Counted from the first letter of the stretch, positions 8,318 to 18,009 are shown. The stretch is DNA of 64,000 bases from Actinomadura rifamycini DSM 43936 (GCF_000425065.1 NZ_AULB01000003.1:1-64000), one strand, 5' to 3'. Numbers and translations: made by a program. The notes: generated from the letters alone by a model not told the origin.

Positions 8318-10705
8318 TTGAGCGAGATCTCCTGGGTTCTGACCGTCCCCCAGCCCGCCGCGTGGGCCATCGCCCACGGCCACCAGGACGTCTACAACCG
8401 CACCTATCCGACCGACCGGCGCGGCTGGTTCGCGATCTGCGCGGGCCGCGCCGCGGACTCCGGGCTCCTCGCGGCCACCGCCCGGCTCACCGGCCGCACC
8501 CCGGCGCAGGTCGCGCGGGAGGCGGCCGAGCGGGACGCGATCGTGGCCGTCGCCCGGCTCGCGGACGTGTGCAACGAGCCGTCCTGCGCCTGCGGGCCGT
8601 GGGCGCGGGACCGCTACGTCCACTGGCGGTTCGCGGACGCGGTCCTCCTCCCCGAGCCGGTGCCCGCGCCCCGCGAGGTCGGGATCTGGAAGCCGCCGAA
8701 GGACATCGCCGACGCCGTGGCGCTGCAGTGGCGCGCGGCGGCCGGCGAACCCGCCGACCACACCGCGGTCCGGGACGGCCTGCTGCCGCTCCCGGCCGCC
8801 GGCTACCGCCGCGTCCTGCTCCTCGGGACCACCGGCGCCGGCAAGACGACCGTCGTCCGGCAGCTGCTCGGCACCGACCCGGAGACCGAGCGGTTCCCGT
8901 CCACCTCGACCGCCAAGACGACCGTCGCCGACACCGAGCTGGTCCTGACGCCGGACGGCCCGTACCGCGCGGCCGTCACGTTCGCGGGCCGCGACGAGGT
9001 CGCCGCCCACCTGCGCGACAACGTCTGGGAGGCGGCCCGCGCGGTGCTGGAGGAGCGCCCGGAAAGGATCGTCCAGGACCGGCTGCTCGACCACGTCGGC
9101 CAGCGGTTCCGGTTCAGCTACCTGCTCGGGCGCGCGGCCGCGCCCGGCGCCGCGGACCCGTCCGACGAGCCCGACGACCTCGACGACGACGCGGCGGCCC
9201 TGGGCCCGCCGGACGCCGCGCCCGACCCGGGCACCACCGAGCTCGTCCGGACCTCGGTCCGGGAGCTGCGGCGGTTCGTCCGCGCGGAGCTCGCGCGGCT
9301 CGGGCCCGGCGCGCCGGCGGAGGCCGTCGAGGACGAACTGGAGACCCGCGTGCGCCGCTCCCCCGTGGCCGACCGGATCGTCGCGGCGCTCCTCGCCGCC
9401 GTCCACGACCGGTTCGCGCTGCTCGGCGAGGGCGAGCTGCGCCGCGCGGACGGCTGGCCGGTGTCGTGGACGTGGCGCAGCGACGACCGCGCCGAGTTCC
9501 TGCGGGTGATCACCCGGTTCTCCAGCAACCAGGCGGCGTTCTTCGGGCACCTGCTGACGCCGCTGGTCGACGGCGTCCGCGTGGCGGGCCCGTTCCGCCC
9601 CCGGTGGGCCGGGCGCGCTCCCCGGCTCGTCCTCATCGACGGCGAGGGCCTCGGCCACGCGCCGGGCTCCGTCGCCGAGGTCTCCACCCGGCTGCGGCGG
9701 CGGCTCGACGAAGTCGACGCGATCGTCCTCGTCGACAACGCGCAGCAGCCGATGCAGGCCGCGCCCGTCGCCGTCATGCGCACCGCCGCCGCGACCGGCA
9801 ACGGCGGCAAGCTGTTCTTCGTCTTCACCCACTTCGACCTGGTCAGGGGCGACAACCTGCGGTCGTTCCCGGACCGCGAGCGGCACGTCCTCGGCTCGGC
9901 GGAGAACGTCCTCGGCGACGTCCGGGAGGAGCTCGGCATCGCCGAGCGGGTGCTGCGCCGCCGCCTGGACGACGCGCGCTTCTTCGTCGGCGGCATCGAC
10001 CGGCTGCTCGCCCCCGACCTGGTCGACCCGGCCCGCCCGAAGGCGGCCCGCCGCACCATCGGGCAGCTCAACGCCCTCCTCGACGCCCTCACCGCGGACG
10101 CCGTCCCCCCGGAGACCGGCCCGTCCCGCCCGGTCTACGACCGCGCGCAGGTCACCGCCGCGGTCGTCGAGGCCGCGCGGGCCTTCCACGTCCGCTGGCG
10201 CGGCGCCCTCGGCGACGCCCCCGCCCCGGACGTCCCGCGCCGGCACTGGTCCACGGTCAAGGCCCTCACCCGGCGTCTCGCGGAGGGCCACACCGACGAG
10301 TTCAAGGACCTGCGCCCCGCCGCGAGCCTGCGCACCGCCCTCGAGTACGCGCTGTACCGGGCCCTGCAGCGCCCGGTCGGCTGGACCGGCGCCGAACCCG
10401 ACGCGGACGACCGGGAGGTCATCGTGGGCGAGATCGCCGGGGCCCTCGCCAAACGCCTCATCGCCCCCGTCGACCGCCTCGTCACCACCGGCCCGCGCCC
10501 CGCCTGGGCGCGCGCCCACGAGGAGCACGGCAGGGGCTCGACCGTCCGCCGCGCCCGCATCGTCATCGACGAGATCTACGAACGCGCCGTCCCGACCCCG
10601 CCCCCCGGCGCCCCCGGCGGCGCCCCGTACGCCCCGCCGCTCGCCCGCACCGTCCACACGGCCTTCCAGGAGGCGACCCGGGGCCTCGCCCACATCACCG
10701 GCTGA
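8318..10705 (+). CDS. ASCH-like domain fused to a large P-loop GTPase
   Basis: About 795 residues. Residues 1-60 (LTVPQPAAWAIAHGHQDV, then NRTYPTDRRGW and AICAG) resemble the ASCH fold, a nucleic-acid or modified-nucleoside binding domain. At about 167-178 lies a P-loop (LLLGTTGAGKTT). DGEG near 441 and FTHFD near 504 could serve as G3 and G4, so the core looks like a dynamin/septin-like GTPase, though ATP use is not excluded. Helical segments and an acidic DDLDDDAAAL stretch (about 285) separate the motifs. I prefer the TTG at 8318 because GGGAG ends at 8312; a GTG at 8312 gives two more residues. It lies 160 bp upstream of the helicase-nuclease gene, on the same strand. No close family is recognised. 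Confidence 0.7.
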   Translation: MSEISWVLTVPQPAAWAIAHGHQDVYNRTYPTDRRGWFAICAGRAADSGLLAATARLTGRTPAQVAREAAERDAIVAVARLADVCNEPSCACGPWARDRYVHWRFADAVLLPEPVPAPREVGIWKPPKDIADAVALQWRAAAGEPADHTAVRDGLLPLPAAGYRRVLLLGTTGAGKTTVVRQLLGTDPETERFPSTSTAKTTVADTELVLTPDGPYRAAVTFAGRDEVAAHLRDNVWEAARAVLEERPERIVQDRLLDHVGQRFRFSYLLGRAAAPGAADPSDEPDDLDDDAAALGPPDAAPDPGTTELVRTSVRELRRFVRAELARLGPGAPAEAVEDELETRVRRSPVADRIVAALLAAVHDRFALLGEGELRRADGWPVSWTWRSDDRAEFLRVITRFSSNQAAFFGHLLTPLVDGVRVAGPFRPRWAGRAPRLVLIDGEGLGHAPGSVAEVSTRLRRRLDEVDAIVLVDNAQQPMQAAPVAVMRTAAATGNGGKLFFVFTHFDLVRGDNLRSFPDRERHVLGSAENVLGDVREELGIAERVLRRRLDDARFFVGGIDRLLAPDLVDPARPKAARRTIGQLNALLDALTADAVPPETGPSRPVYDRAQVTAAVVEAARAFHVRWRGALGDAPAPDVPRRHWSTVKALTRRLAEGHTDEFKDLRPAASLRTALEYALYRALQRPVGWTGAEPDADDREVIVGEIAGALAKRLIAPVDRLVTTGPRPAWARAHEEHGRGSTVRRARIVIDEIYERAVPTPPPGAPGGAPYAPPLARTVHTAFQEATRGLAHITG

Positions 10706-10865
10706 ACGGCGGGACCGACCGTCCCCGGCGGGCCGGGCGGCAGGTGGGAGGCTTGCGGGGACAACCGCGAAGTGTCGCCGGACGTCCCACACAGACCGCA
10801 TGCGAAGATCGCGCCCCCCGCGGCGGAGGCGCGAGTGCAGACGTTGAAGGGATGCGAGGGCGTAC

Positions 10866-13800
10866 GTGACCGGTGATGCCATGACGCGGGAGCGGATCGG
10901 GCACCTGTACGACTATCTGGGGGCGCTCGCGCAGGAGGTGTACGCCAAACCCGTCCGGCATCTGGGCGACCACGAGGTGCAGGTGGCGCCGGGCGACCTG
11001 CCGGACCACCGGGCGGTGCGGCTGGTGTCCCCGGCCGGTGGCGGCACCGGGGAGGCGTGGCTGCGGGTCGGCAAGACGCCGAAGCCGAAACCGCCCGCGT
11101 ACCCGCCGGAGATCGCCGGGCTGCTGCGCGGGGTGGGCCGCGGCGACCCCGGCGTCCCGCCCGAGCTGCCGGACGACCTCGCGGCGCGGGCCGGTGAAGA
11201 GGCCGCCGGCAACGCCCGCGCGGTCCTGGCCGCCTGGCGCGCGGACGTGTGGGAGCCGTGGGCTGAGGCGGCCCGCGCCGCGCTCGCCGCCCGGGACCTG
11301 TACGAGACGCTGTTCCGGCTGCGGCAGCGGATGCGCGCCGACGAGGCCACGCACGAACTGGTGTGGGGCCACGGGATCCTGGGCTGGCACCACGGCGGGC
11401 ACCGGATCTGCCATCCGCTGCTGGTCACGCGGACGCGGGTGGCGTTCGACGCGGCGTCCGGGGAGATCTCGATCACGGCCGACGGGCCGACCGCCCTGGA
11501 GCTGGACTGCCTGCAGGGCCTCGGCGTCCCGGGGCTGGACCGGCTCGCCCCGATCGCCGAGGAGCTGCGCGCGGAGCCCGTCGACCCGTGGGCGCCCGAC
11601 GAGGCGCGCCGGCTGTACCGGCGGCTCGTCGCCCCCCTCGGGCTGGACGCCCGCATCGACGACGGGGTCGCGGCCCCGGAGATCGGCCCGACCCCGGTCA
11701 TGGCCGGGACGTGGCGGCTGTTCGTCCGGAAACGTCCGGTGATGTTCCCGCGCTTCTTCGAGCGGCTGAAGCAGACGGTCGCCGCGGGCGGGCGGCTGCC
11801 CGCGCCGATGGTGGCGCTGGCGACCGGCGACGACGCGCCGGCGGACGCCCCCGCGGACGACTGGACGCCGGTCGCCGAACGGCTGCTGCTGCCGCTCGCC
11901 GCGAACGACGAGCAGGAGCAGATCGTCCGCAAGCTCGCGTCGCACAGCGGCGTCACCGTCCAGGGCCCGCCCGGCACCGGCAAGAGCCACACGATCGCGA
12001 ACCTGGTGTCGCACCTGGTCGCGCACGGCAAGCGGGTGCTGGTCACCGCGCACAAGGACCAGGCGCTCGCCGTCCTGCGCGACAAGATCCCCGACGAGCT
12101 GCGGGACCTGTCGCTGGCGGTGCTCGGGTCGTCGTCGGCCGACCTGACCGCGCTGCAGCAGTCCGTCCAGGCGATCACGGGGACGGCCGACGGGATCGAC
12201 GAGGAGCGGGAGCGGCGCGCCACGGAGGCGCTGCGAGAGCGGCTCGACGCGGTGACGGCCGAGGTGCTGGCGCTGCGCAAGCGGCTGCGGACGTCCCTGG
12301 AGCGCGAGCAGGAGACGCTCGAGCTCGACGGCTTCCCCCGGCCCGCCGCCGAGGTCGCCGACCGGCTCGCCCGGCGGCAGGGCGAGCTCGACCTGATACC
12401 CGACCCGGTGCCCGCCGGGTCGCGGCCGCCGCTGGACCCCGGCGAGCTCGCCGAGCTGTACGCGCTGGCCGGGGAGATCGGCGAGCGGGACGCCCGGAAC
12501 GCGGTGCTCGACCTGCCGCCCGCCGACCGGCTCCCGCCGGGCGGGCGGCTCGCGGAACGCTGGGCGGAGCTGCGGCGGCTCGCGGACGTCCTCGCCGGGT
12601 ACCGCGACTACGTCGCCGACCCGGCCGTCCTCGACGCCGCCGGGGAGCCCGCGCTCGCGCGGCTCGCCGAACGCTGCGGGCAGGCCGCCCGCGCCCTCGC
12701 GGACCTGCAGGAACCGTGGTTGCAGCGGCTGCGCGACCAGGTTGTGCAGTCCCCGCGGTGGCGGGAGCTCTGGGAGGGGCACGCGCGGCGGCTCGGCGCG
12801 GACGCCGCCGAATGCGCGCGGCTGCGGGCGGCGACGGCGGGCGCGGCGGTCGAGCTGCCGCCGGGCCCGCCCGGCGAGACGCTCGCGCTGCTGGAGCAGG
12901 CGCGGGCCCGGTTCGCGCAGGGCAAGAAGGTGTCCGGGCTGACGCAGCGGTCGCTGGCGCAGTTCCTCAAGGGCACCGTGCTGGACGGCGAGACGCCGCG
13001 CACCGCCGCGGACGTCGAACGCGTCATCGCGTTCGTGGAGCTGCGGCGCCGCCGGGAGAGCGCGGTGCGGCTCTGGCGGGACGAGCTCGTCGCCGCGCTC
13101 GGCGCGCCCGAGCCCGCCGCCGGCGCCGCCGTCGAGATCTGGATCGACGCGCGGGTCCAGCAGATCACCGCCGCGCTGGCCTGGGAGTTCGGCGAGTGGC
13201 CGCGGCTGCGCGCCGAACTGTGCGCGATCGTCGCGCCCGACGCCGTCCCGCACCGGCCGTCCCCCGACGACCTGCACCGGCTCGCCTCGGTGCTCGGCGG
13301 GCTGACGGCGCGGGCCCGGCAGCGGGCCGTCCAGGCCGAGCTGGACGCCCTCGCCGCCCACGTGGCGGACGGGCGCGGCCGCCAGGGGGCGAGCCCGCTG
13401 TGGACCGACCTCGCGAACGCCGTCAGGCAGCGCGACCGGGGCATCTGGGACGCCGCGCTGGCGGGCGCGGCCCGGCTCGCGGCGCTCCGGCCGCGGGTCG
13501 CGCGGCTGACCGAGCTGCACGACCGGCTGGCGGCCGCCGCTCCGCAGTGGGCGCGCCGCATCCGGGAGACCGGCGGGGACGCCGCCGCGTGCGGCGACCC
13601 GGCCCGGCTCGGCGAGCTGTGGGAGTGGCGGCGCGCCGAGACGTGGCTGCGCGCGATCATCGACGCGGACGATCTCGGCGCCGTCCAGCGGCGCCTCGAC
13701 GCGGCGCAGGAGGAGCAGCGGCGCGTCACGCTCGAGCTGACGCGCCGCTCGGCGTGGCTCGCCATGAAGGGCAACCTCGGCGCCGACCGGCGCCGCGCCC

Positions 13801-15590
13801 TGGTCGGCTGGCTGCAGACCCTCCGCAAGATCGGCAAGGGCACCGGGGCGAGCGCGGGCAAGTGGCGCGCGGAGGCCCGGCGGCTGATGCCGGAGGCGAT
13901 GGGCGCCGTCCCGGTGTGGATCATGCCGTACTACCGGGTGGCGGAGTCGTTCGACCCGGTGGTCGCCCCGCCGTTCGACGTCGTCGTCATCGACGAGAGC
14001 AGCCAGTGCGACGTGTTCGCGCTCGGGCTGCTCGGCCTCGGCCGCAAGGTGGTCGTGGTCGGCGACGACAAGCAGATCAGCCCGTCCGCCGTCGGGATCC
14101 GCCGCGACCGCGTGGACGAGCTGATCCGCACCCACCTGCCGACGCTGCCGAACTCGATGCTGCTCGACATGGAGTCGAGCCTGTACGACGCGGCGACCCG
14201 GCTGTTCCCCGGGGTCGTCCGGCTGCGGGAGCACTTCCGCTGCCTGCCGCGCATCATCGAGTTCTCCTCGCAGCACTACTACGGCGGGGAGATCCAGCCG
14301 CTGCGGGAGGAATCGGACGTCCGGCTGCCCGGGCCCGCCGTGCGGGCGGTGCACGTCCCGGACGGCGTCCGGCGGGACCTGCCGATCGGCGACGTCAACG
14401 AGGCCGAGGCGCACGCCCTCATCGACCGGGTCGTCCAGTGCTGCGCCGACCCCGCCTACGACGGCCGGACGATGGGCGTCATCTCGCTGCTGAGCAGCAG
14501 CAGGCAGGCCCACTACATCGACGAGCGGCTCATGGGCAAGCTCGGCCCGGAGGAGTACGAGCGCCGCGGGCTCCGCTGCGGCGACTCCTACAGCTTCCAG
14601 GGGGACGAACGGGACGTCGTGTTCGTCAGCGTCGTCGCCGACTCGGCCCGCGCGCCGTTCACGTCCCGCCGGTACGAGCAGCGCGTCAACGTCGCCGCGA
14701 GCCGCGCCCGGGACCAGATGTGGGTGTTCCACAGCGTCCGGCCGAACGACCTGCATCCCGACGATCAGCGGGCGGCGCTCGTCCGGTACGCGTCCGACGG
14801 GCCGCGGTCCGCGGATGCGGCCGCCGACCCGGAGTCGCGCTGCGAGTCCGACTTCGAGCGCCGCGTCCTGCGCATGCTGCTGGACCGCGGCTACCTGGTC
14901 ACCCCGCAGCATCCGGTGGGCAACCTGCGGATCGACCTCGTCGTCCGGGGCGGCGGCCGCAAGCTCGCCGTCGAATGCGACGGGGACAAGTTCCACGGCC
15001 CCGACCAGTGGGAGGACGACCTGCGCCGGCAGACCGTCCTGGAACGTCTCGGCTGGCGGTTCTGGCGGGTGCGCGGCAGCGTCTTCTACCGCGATCCCGA
15101 AGCCGCGATGTCGGAGCTGTGGCCGCTCCTCGACCGACTCGGCATCACCCCGGGCGGCGACCCGCCACCCGAACCGGCCGAGGTCTCGCCGACCGCGCCG
15201 CATGCCGGGCCGGACGCCGATCCCCGTCCGCCCGGGCTCTCGCTCTCGCCGGAACCGACCGGCACGCCGGGCACGGCTCCCGTGGACCCCGCCCCGGTCG
15301 TCCCGCCCGCCGCCGACCGCGCGCCCGACCGTCCGGGCGCCGTGGAGGCCCGGACGCTGGAGTTCCTGGAGCTCGCCGGTGCTTCCCGAGACGCTCCGGC
15401 GGACGGGCCCGCCGAGCCGGCGCGGGCCCCGGACGGTCCGCCGCGCGGCCGGCGGAGCACCGGGGAGCAGGTCCGGGCGTGGGCGCGGGCGAACGGGCGG
15501 CACGTCGGCTCCCGCGGCCGGATCGCCAAGGCGATCGTCGACGACTACAACTGGGAGCACCCGGACGCCCCCTATGATCCGGACCGGTGA
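10866..15590 (+). CDS. Giant SF1 (Upf1-like) helicase - DUF559/MTES nuclease - Lsr2-like tail
   Basis: 1574 residues. The SF1B (COG1112-type) helicase has Walker A GPPGTGKSH (about 366), Walker B VVVIDESSQ (about 1040), GDDKQISPS, FRCLPRIIEF, SFQGDERDVVF (about 1242) and NVAASRARDQM (about 1275). A 600-residue helical, arginine-rich insertion separates motif Ia from motif II. Residues 1325-1425 form a Vsr/DUF559-like PD-(D/E)XK nuclease: ESDFERRV, RIDLVV, VECDGDKFH and FWRVRGS. A Pro/Ala linker leads to residues about 1530-1572 (VRAWARANGRHVGSRGRI), which match the C-terminal AT-hook-like DNA-binding domain of Lsr2. The start is GTG 10866; ATG 10881 is possible. A foreign-DNA surveillance nuclease is inferred. 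Confidence 0.88.
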   Translation: MTGDAMTRERIGHLYDYLGALAQEVYAKPVRHLGDHEVQVAPGDLPDHRAVRLVSPAGGGTGEAWLRVGKTPKPKPPAYPPEIAGLLRGVGRGDPGVPPELPDDLAARAGEEAAGNARAVLAAWRADVWEPWAEAARAALAARDLYETLFRLRQRMRADEATHELVWGHGILGWHHGGHRICHPLLVTRTRVAFDAASGEISITADGPTALELDCLQGLGVPGLDRLAPIAEELRAEPVDPWAPDEARRLYRRLVAPLGLDARIDDGVAAPEIGPTPVMAGTWRLFVRKRPVMFPRFFERLKQTVAAGGRLPAPMVALATGDDAPADAPADDWTPVAERLLLPLAANDEQEQIVRKLASHSGVTVQGPPGTGKSHTIANLVSHLVAHGKRVLVTAHKDQALAVLRDKIPDELRDLSLAVLGSSSADLTALQQSVQAITGTADGIDEERERRATEALRERLDAVTAEVLALRKRLRTSLEREQETLELDGFPRPAAEVADRLARRQGELDLIPDPVPAGSRPPLDPGELAELYALAGEIGERDARNAVLDLPPADRLPPGGRLAERWAELRRLADVLAGYRDYVADPAVLDAAGEPALARLAERCGQAARALADLQEPWLQRLRDQVVQSPRWRELWEGHARRLGADAAECARLRAATAGAAVELPPGPPGETLALLEQARARFAQGKKVSGLTQRSLAQFLKGTVLDGETPRTAADVERVIAFVELRRRRESAVRLWRDELVAALGAPEPAAGAAVEIWIDARVQQITAALAWEFGEWPRLRAELCAIVAPDAVPHRPSPDDLHRLASVLGGLTARARQRAVQAELDALAAHVADGRGRQGASPLWTDLANAVRQRDRGIWDAALAGAARLAALRPRVARLTELHDRLAAAAPQWARRIRETGGDAAACGDPARLGELWEWRRAETWLRAIIDADDLGAVQRRLDAAQEEQRRVTLELTRRSAWLAMKGNLGADRRRALVGWLQTLRKIGKGTGASAGKWRAEARRLMPEAMGAVPVWIMPYYRVAESFDPVVAPPFDVVVIDESSQCDVFALGLLGLGRKVVVVGDDKQISPSAVGIRRDRVDELIRTHLPTLPNSMLLDMESSLYDAATRLFPGVVRLREHFRCLPRIIEFSSQHYYGGEIQPLREESDVRLPGPAVRAVHVPDGVRRDLPIGDVNEAEAHALIDRVVQCCADPAYDGRTMGVISLLSSSRQAHYIDERLMGKLGPEEYERRGLRCGDSYSFQGDERDVVFVSVVADSARAPFTSRRYEQRVNVAASRARDQMWVFHSVRPNDLHPDDQRAALVRYASDGPRSADAAADPESRCESDFERRVLRMLLDRGYLVTPQHPVGNLRIDLVVRGGGRKLAVECDGDKFHGPDQWEDDLRRQTVLERLGWRFWRVRGSVFYRDPEAAMSELWPLLDRLGITPGGDPPPEPAEVSPTAPHAGPDADPRPPGLSLSPEPTGTPGTAPVDPAPVVPPAADRAPDRPGAVEARTLEFLELAGASRDAPADGPAEPARAPDGPPRGRRSTGEQVRAWARANGRHVGSRGRIAKAIVDDYNWEHPDAPYDPDR

Positions 15591-15679
15591 GCAAGCCTCG
15601 CCGACTTTTCCGAATCGGTGGTTGATCGAGTTCACGCGTGCTCTAATGGTCGTGGTCATCCCCTAGCGCTGGAGCGGAC

Positions 15680-17452
15680 ATGCCCTTCGGAAACTGGACG
15701 CCGCACGAGGAGCTGAGCGGCGATCCCGGCGTCATCCGGCTCTCGGCGAGCCTGCTCGACCGCGACGACCGGCACTGCCGCGACTTCGCCGCGCTCAAGT
15801 CCCGCCCGCGGGTGTGGCCGCGCAGGCGGGGGGCGCGGCGGTACGCGCCGTGGGAGACGTTCCCGCTCGGGCTCGTGATGGACGCCCTGAACCTGACCGA
15901 GTTCGGGGACGTCCCCGCGGAGGACGCGATCGACAAGGCGCTCGGGCGGGCGCGGTCGGCGGTGCACCCGGGTGTCGCGGTGTGGGTGCGGCACGCGTTC
16001 GACGCGTACCTGCGGGCGGCCGAGTGGATCGCCGACGACCTCGAGGCCGAGGGCGTCGCGGTGCGTCCGGAGCCGCTGCCGCGGGTCGTCCAGGCGGAGT
16101 CGGCCGCGGAGCTGCGGGTGCTCACCGCGTGGGGACGCTGGTACGGGTCGGCCGACGGCGCCGTGCGGGAGTTCCGGCGGCTCCGGGTGGGGCGCCCCGG
16201 CGAGCGCGACGCGCCGTCGAACGACGCGCTCGCGTTCGTCGCGGCGGCGGGCCTGCGCGCGGAGAGCGACGTCTACCGGGACCTGCCGGTCGAGGTGCTC
16301 CCGGACGAGGTCGCACCGCAGCGCGTCCGGTTGGTCGAGGTCGTCCTCACGGGGGACGCGCCGCCGCGGGTGCTCGTGGACGCGCCGCCGGCCGAGGTCC
16401 GCCGCGTGTACCGGGAGCGCACCAGGCCGATCGTCACCGACATCGCGTTCGGCGTGGGCACCCGGCCGGGGTCCGACTGCGTCGACTGCAAGGTGCTGCC
16501 GACGTGCGGCGCGGTCCCGGACGTCCCGGGCCTGCTCGGCCTCGAGGGGCGCGGCACGCACCGCCGCACCTGGTCGGTGACGACCGGCCGCCAGTACCTG
16601 GTGTGCCCGGCGCAGGCGCACCTGCGGGAGCTGCACATCCCCGCCGCGCAGCGCTCGGACGGGACGGCGGCGCGGCGGGGACGCGCCGTGCACCGGTGGC
16701 TCGAGCTGGCGCACGGCCGCGCCGGCGCGCCGGCGTGCACCCGCGGCGACCTCCCCGACCCGGCGGGCGGGCTCGGCATCGCCGCCGGCGTCCTGACGCC
16801 CGAGGAGTACGCGGACGCCCACCCGTACCTGGCGGCGCACGTGGAGGTGTGCCCGCTGCGCGAACCGTCCGCGGACGTCCGGCCGGAACCCGCGGTGGCC
16901 GCGCACGACACCGAAGCGGACGTCGTGGTCATCGCCCACCCCGACCTGATCCGCACCACGGGCGGCACCGTCGTGTACCGGGAGCAGAAGACGACGCAGG
17001 GCGCTCCCCCGGCCGGGGACACCCGGACGGTCTTCACCCTCGTGCCCCAGCTGGCGCTGGCCGTCCTGCTGATGAAGCACGGCGTCCTCGGCGGCGACGG
17101 CGGCGGCATCGTCGAACTGGAGACGATGACGCCGTCGGGCGCGGAGGTGCTGCGGTTCGACGTGTGGGACCCCGACGTCCGGGAGGCCGCCCGCGAGGTG
17201 ATCACGTCGATGACCGCCCGCTGGCACGCCGACGAGTCCTTCCGTGCGCTGCCCGGCCCGTGGTGCGGCGGCTGCCCGGTCGCCGACTGGTGCCCCGACC
17301 GCGCGCCGAACGACCCCGGCGCCCCGATCGTGGTGGACGGCGTCCGCATCGACCCGCTCACCGGCGAGGTCCTCGGCGACGCCGTCACCGGCCGCGCCGC
17401 CGCGGTCGCCGACGGCGTCACCGACCCGACCGAGGAACCCCCGCCCTTCTGA
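15680..17452 (+). CDS. Cas4/AddB-like PD-(D/E)XK nuclease with Fe-S cysteines
   Basis: 590 residues. The C-terminal half is a RecB/Cas4-type nuclease: CPAQ (about 308), GRAVHRWLE (about 335, conserved His), HPDLI (about 419) and YREQKTT (about 433, the ExK of the active site). A final cluster WCGGCPVADWC (about 527-537), together with the first cysteine, suggests an AddB/Cas4-style iron-sulfur centre. The N-terminal half has a second cluster CVDCKVLPTC (about 267) and no recognised fold. The gene starts 90 bp after the helicase-nuclease on the same strand, so the two probably act together in DNA end processing or defence. The substrate is unknown. No adaptation genes or CRISPR repeats are present. 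Confidence 0.82.
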   Translation: MPFGNWTPHEELSGDPGVIRLSASLLDRDDRHCRDFAALKSRPRVWPRRRGARRYAPWETFPLGLVMDALNLTEFGDVPAEDAIDKALGRARSAVHPGVAVWVRHAFDAYLRAAEWIADDLEAEGVAVRPEPLPRVVQAESAAELRVLTAWGRWYGSADGAVREFRRLRVGRPGERDAPSNDALAFVAAAGLRAESDVYRDLPVEVLPDEVAPQRVRLVEVVLTGDAPPRVLVDAPPAEVRRVYRERTRPIVTDIAFGVGTRPGSDCVDCKVLPTCGAVPDVPGLLGLEGRGTHRRTWSVTTGRQYLVCPAQAHLRELHIPAAQRSDGTAARRGRAVHRWLELAHGRAGAPACTRGDLPDPAGGLGIAAGVLTPEEYADAHPYLAAHVEVCPLREPSADVRPEPAVAAHDTEADVVVIAHPDLIRTTGGTVVYREQKTTQGAPPAGDTRTVFTLVPQLALAVLLMKHGVLGGDGGGIVELETMTPSGAEVLRFDVWDPDVREAAREVITSMTARWHADESFRALPGPWCGGCPVADWCPDRAPNDPGAPIVVDGVRIDPLTGEVLGDAVTGRAAAVADGVTDPTEEPPPF

Positions 17453-17663
17453 CCCCGCTTTCCGCCGTCCTCACGGCCCGGCCCGTCCGGCGCGGTAAGG
17501 CACGGTGCGGGCGCCGCCGTTTGAAACCGGCCCTTAAGGCGAGTAACGCGTCGACCGATATGGGCGTTCTGATCAACAACATCCTCTCGGCTGCTAGCGT
17601 TGCCGCGCCGTCGGCACGGCGGTGATCAGCGCCATTCACCGCCAGGATGAGCAGGAGGGTTTC

Positions 17664-17980
17664 ATGGCACCCGGAGGCGAACCGAAGCAGGCCGACCCTC
17701 GCCGCATCGAGACCACGCACATGACCTCGAGAAGGAAGTCATCCCGCAGATCAAAAAGGCGGGAGACACCATCAACGCGGACGGCGTCTACAACCTCGAG
17801 GGCGGCGACTTCAGCCCTGCGTGCATGGCGGCGGCCGGCGCCTATCCGATCAGCGTCCAGTTCGCCTTCGAGGACGTCAAAATGCTGATGACCACCGTGA
17901 AAGGCTACTCGGAGAAGATCGTCAAGGCGGCGGACACCTACCGGAAAACCGAGCAGAAGAACGCGGACCACGGCCGCTGA
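17664..17980 (+). pseudogene. Small EspC/WXG100-like T7SS substrate gene with a 1-base frameshift
   Basis: A strong ribosome site (AGGAGGG, about 17652-17658) precedes ATG 17664, but that frame turns into Arg/Ser-rich nonsense. Stepping back one base at ATGAC (17721-17725) restores a sensible 105-residue helical protein ending at TGA 17978. It has KEVIPQIKKAGDTI, then SEKIVKAADTYRKTEQK. The C-terminal YRKTE fits the YxxxD/E signal of type VII secretion substrates. A single missing G (ATGGAC to ATGAC) would explain the break, either a real mutation or a homopolymer error. The next gene shows the same type of lesion. Confidence 0.6.
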
Positions 17981-18009
17981 CCGACCGCCACGACGGGAGA
18001 CCCTCCACA

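Noticed and set aside
10695-15659. 1654-codon minus-strand frame opposite the helicase-nuclease
   Set aside because: No recognisable motif, whereas the plus strand has helicase, nuclease and Lsr2-like signatures.
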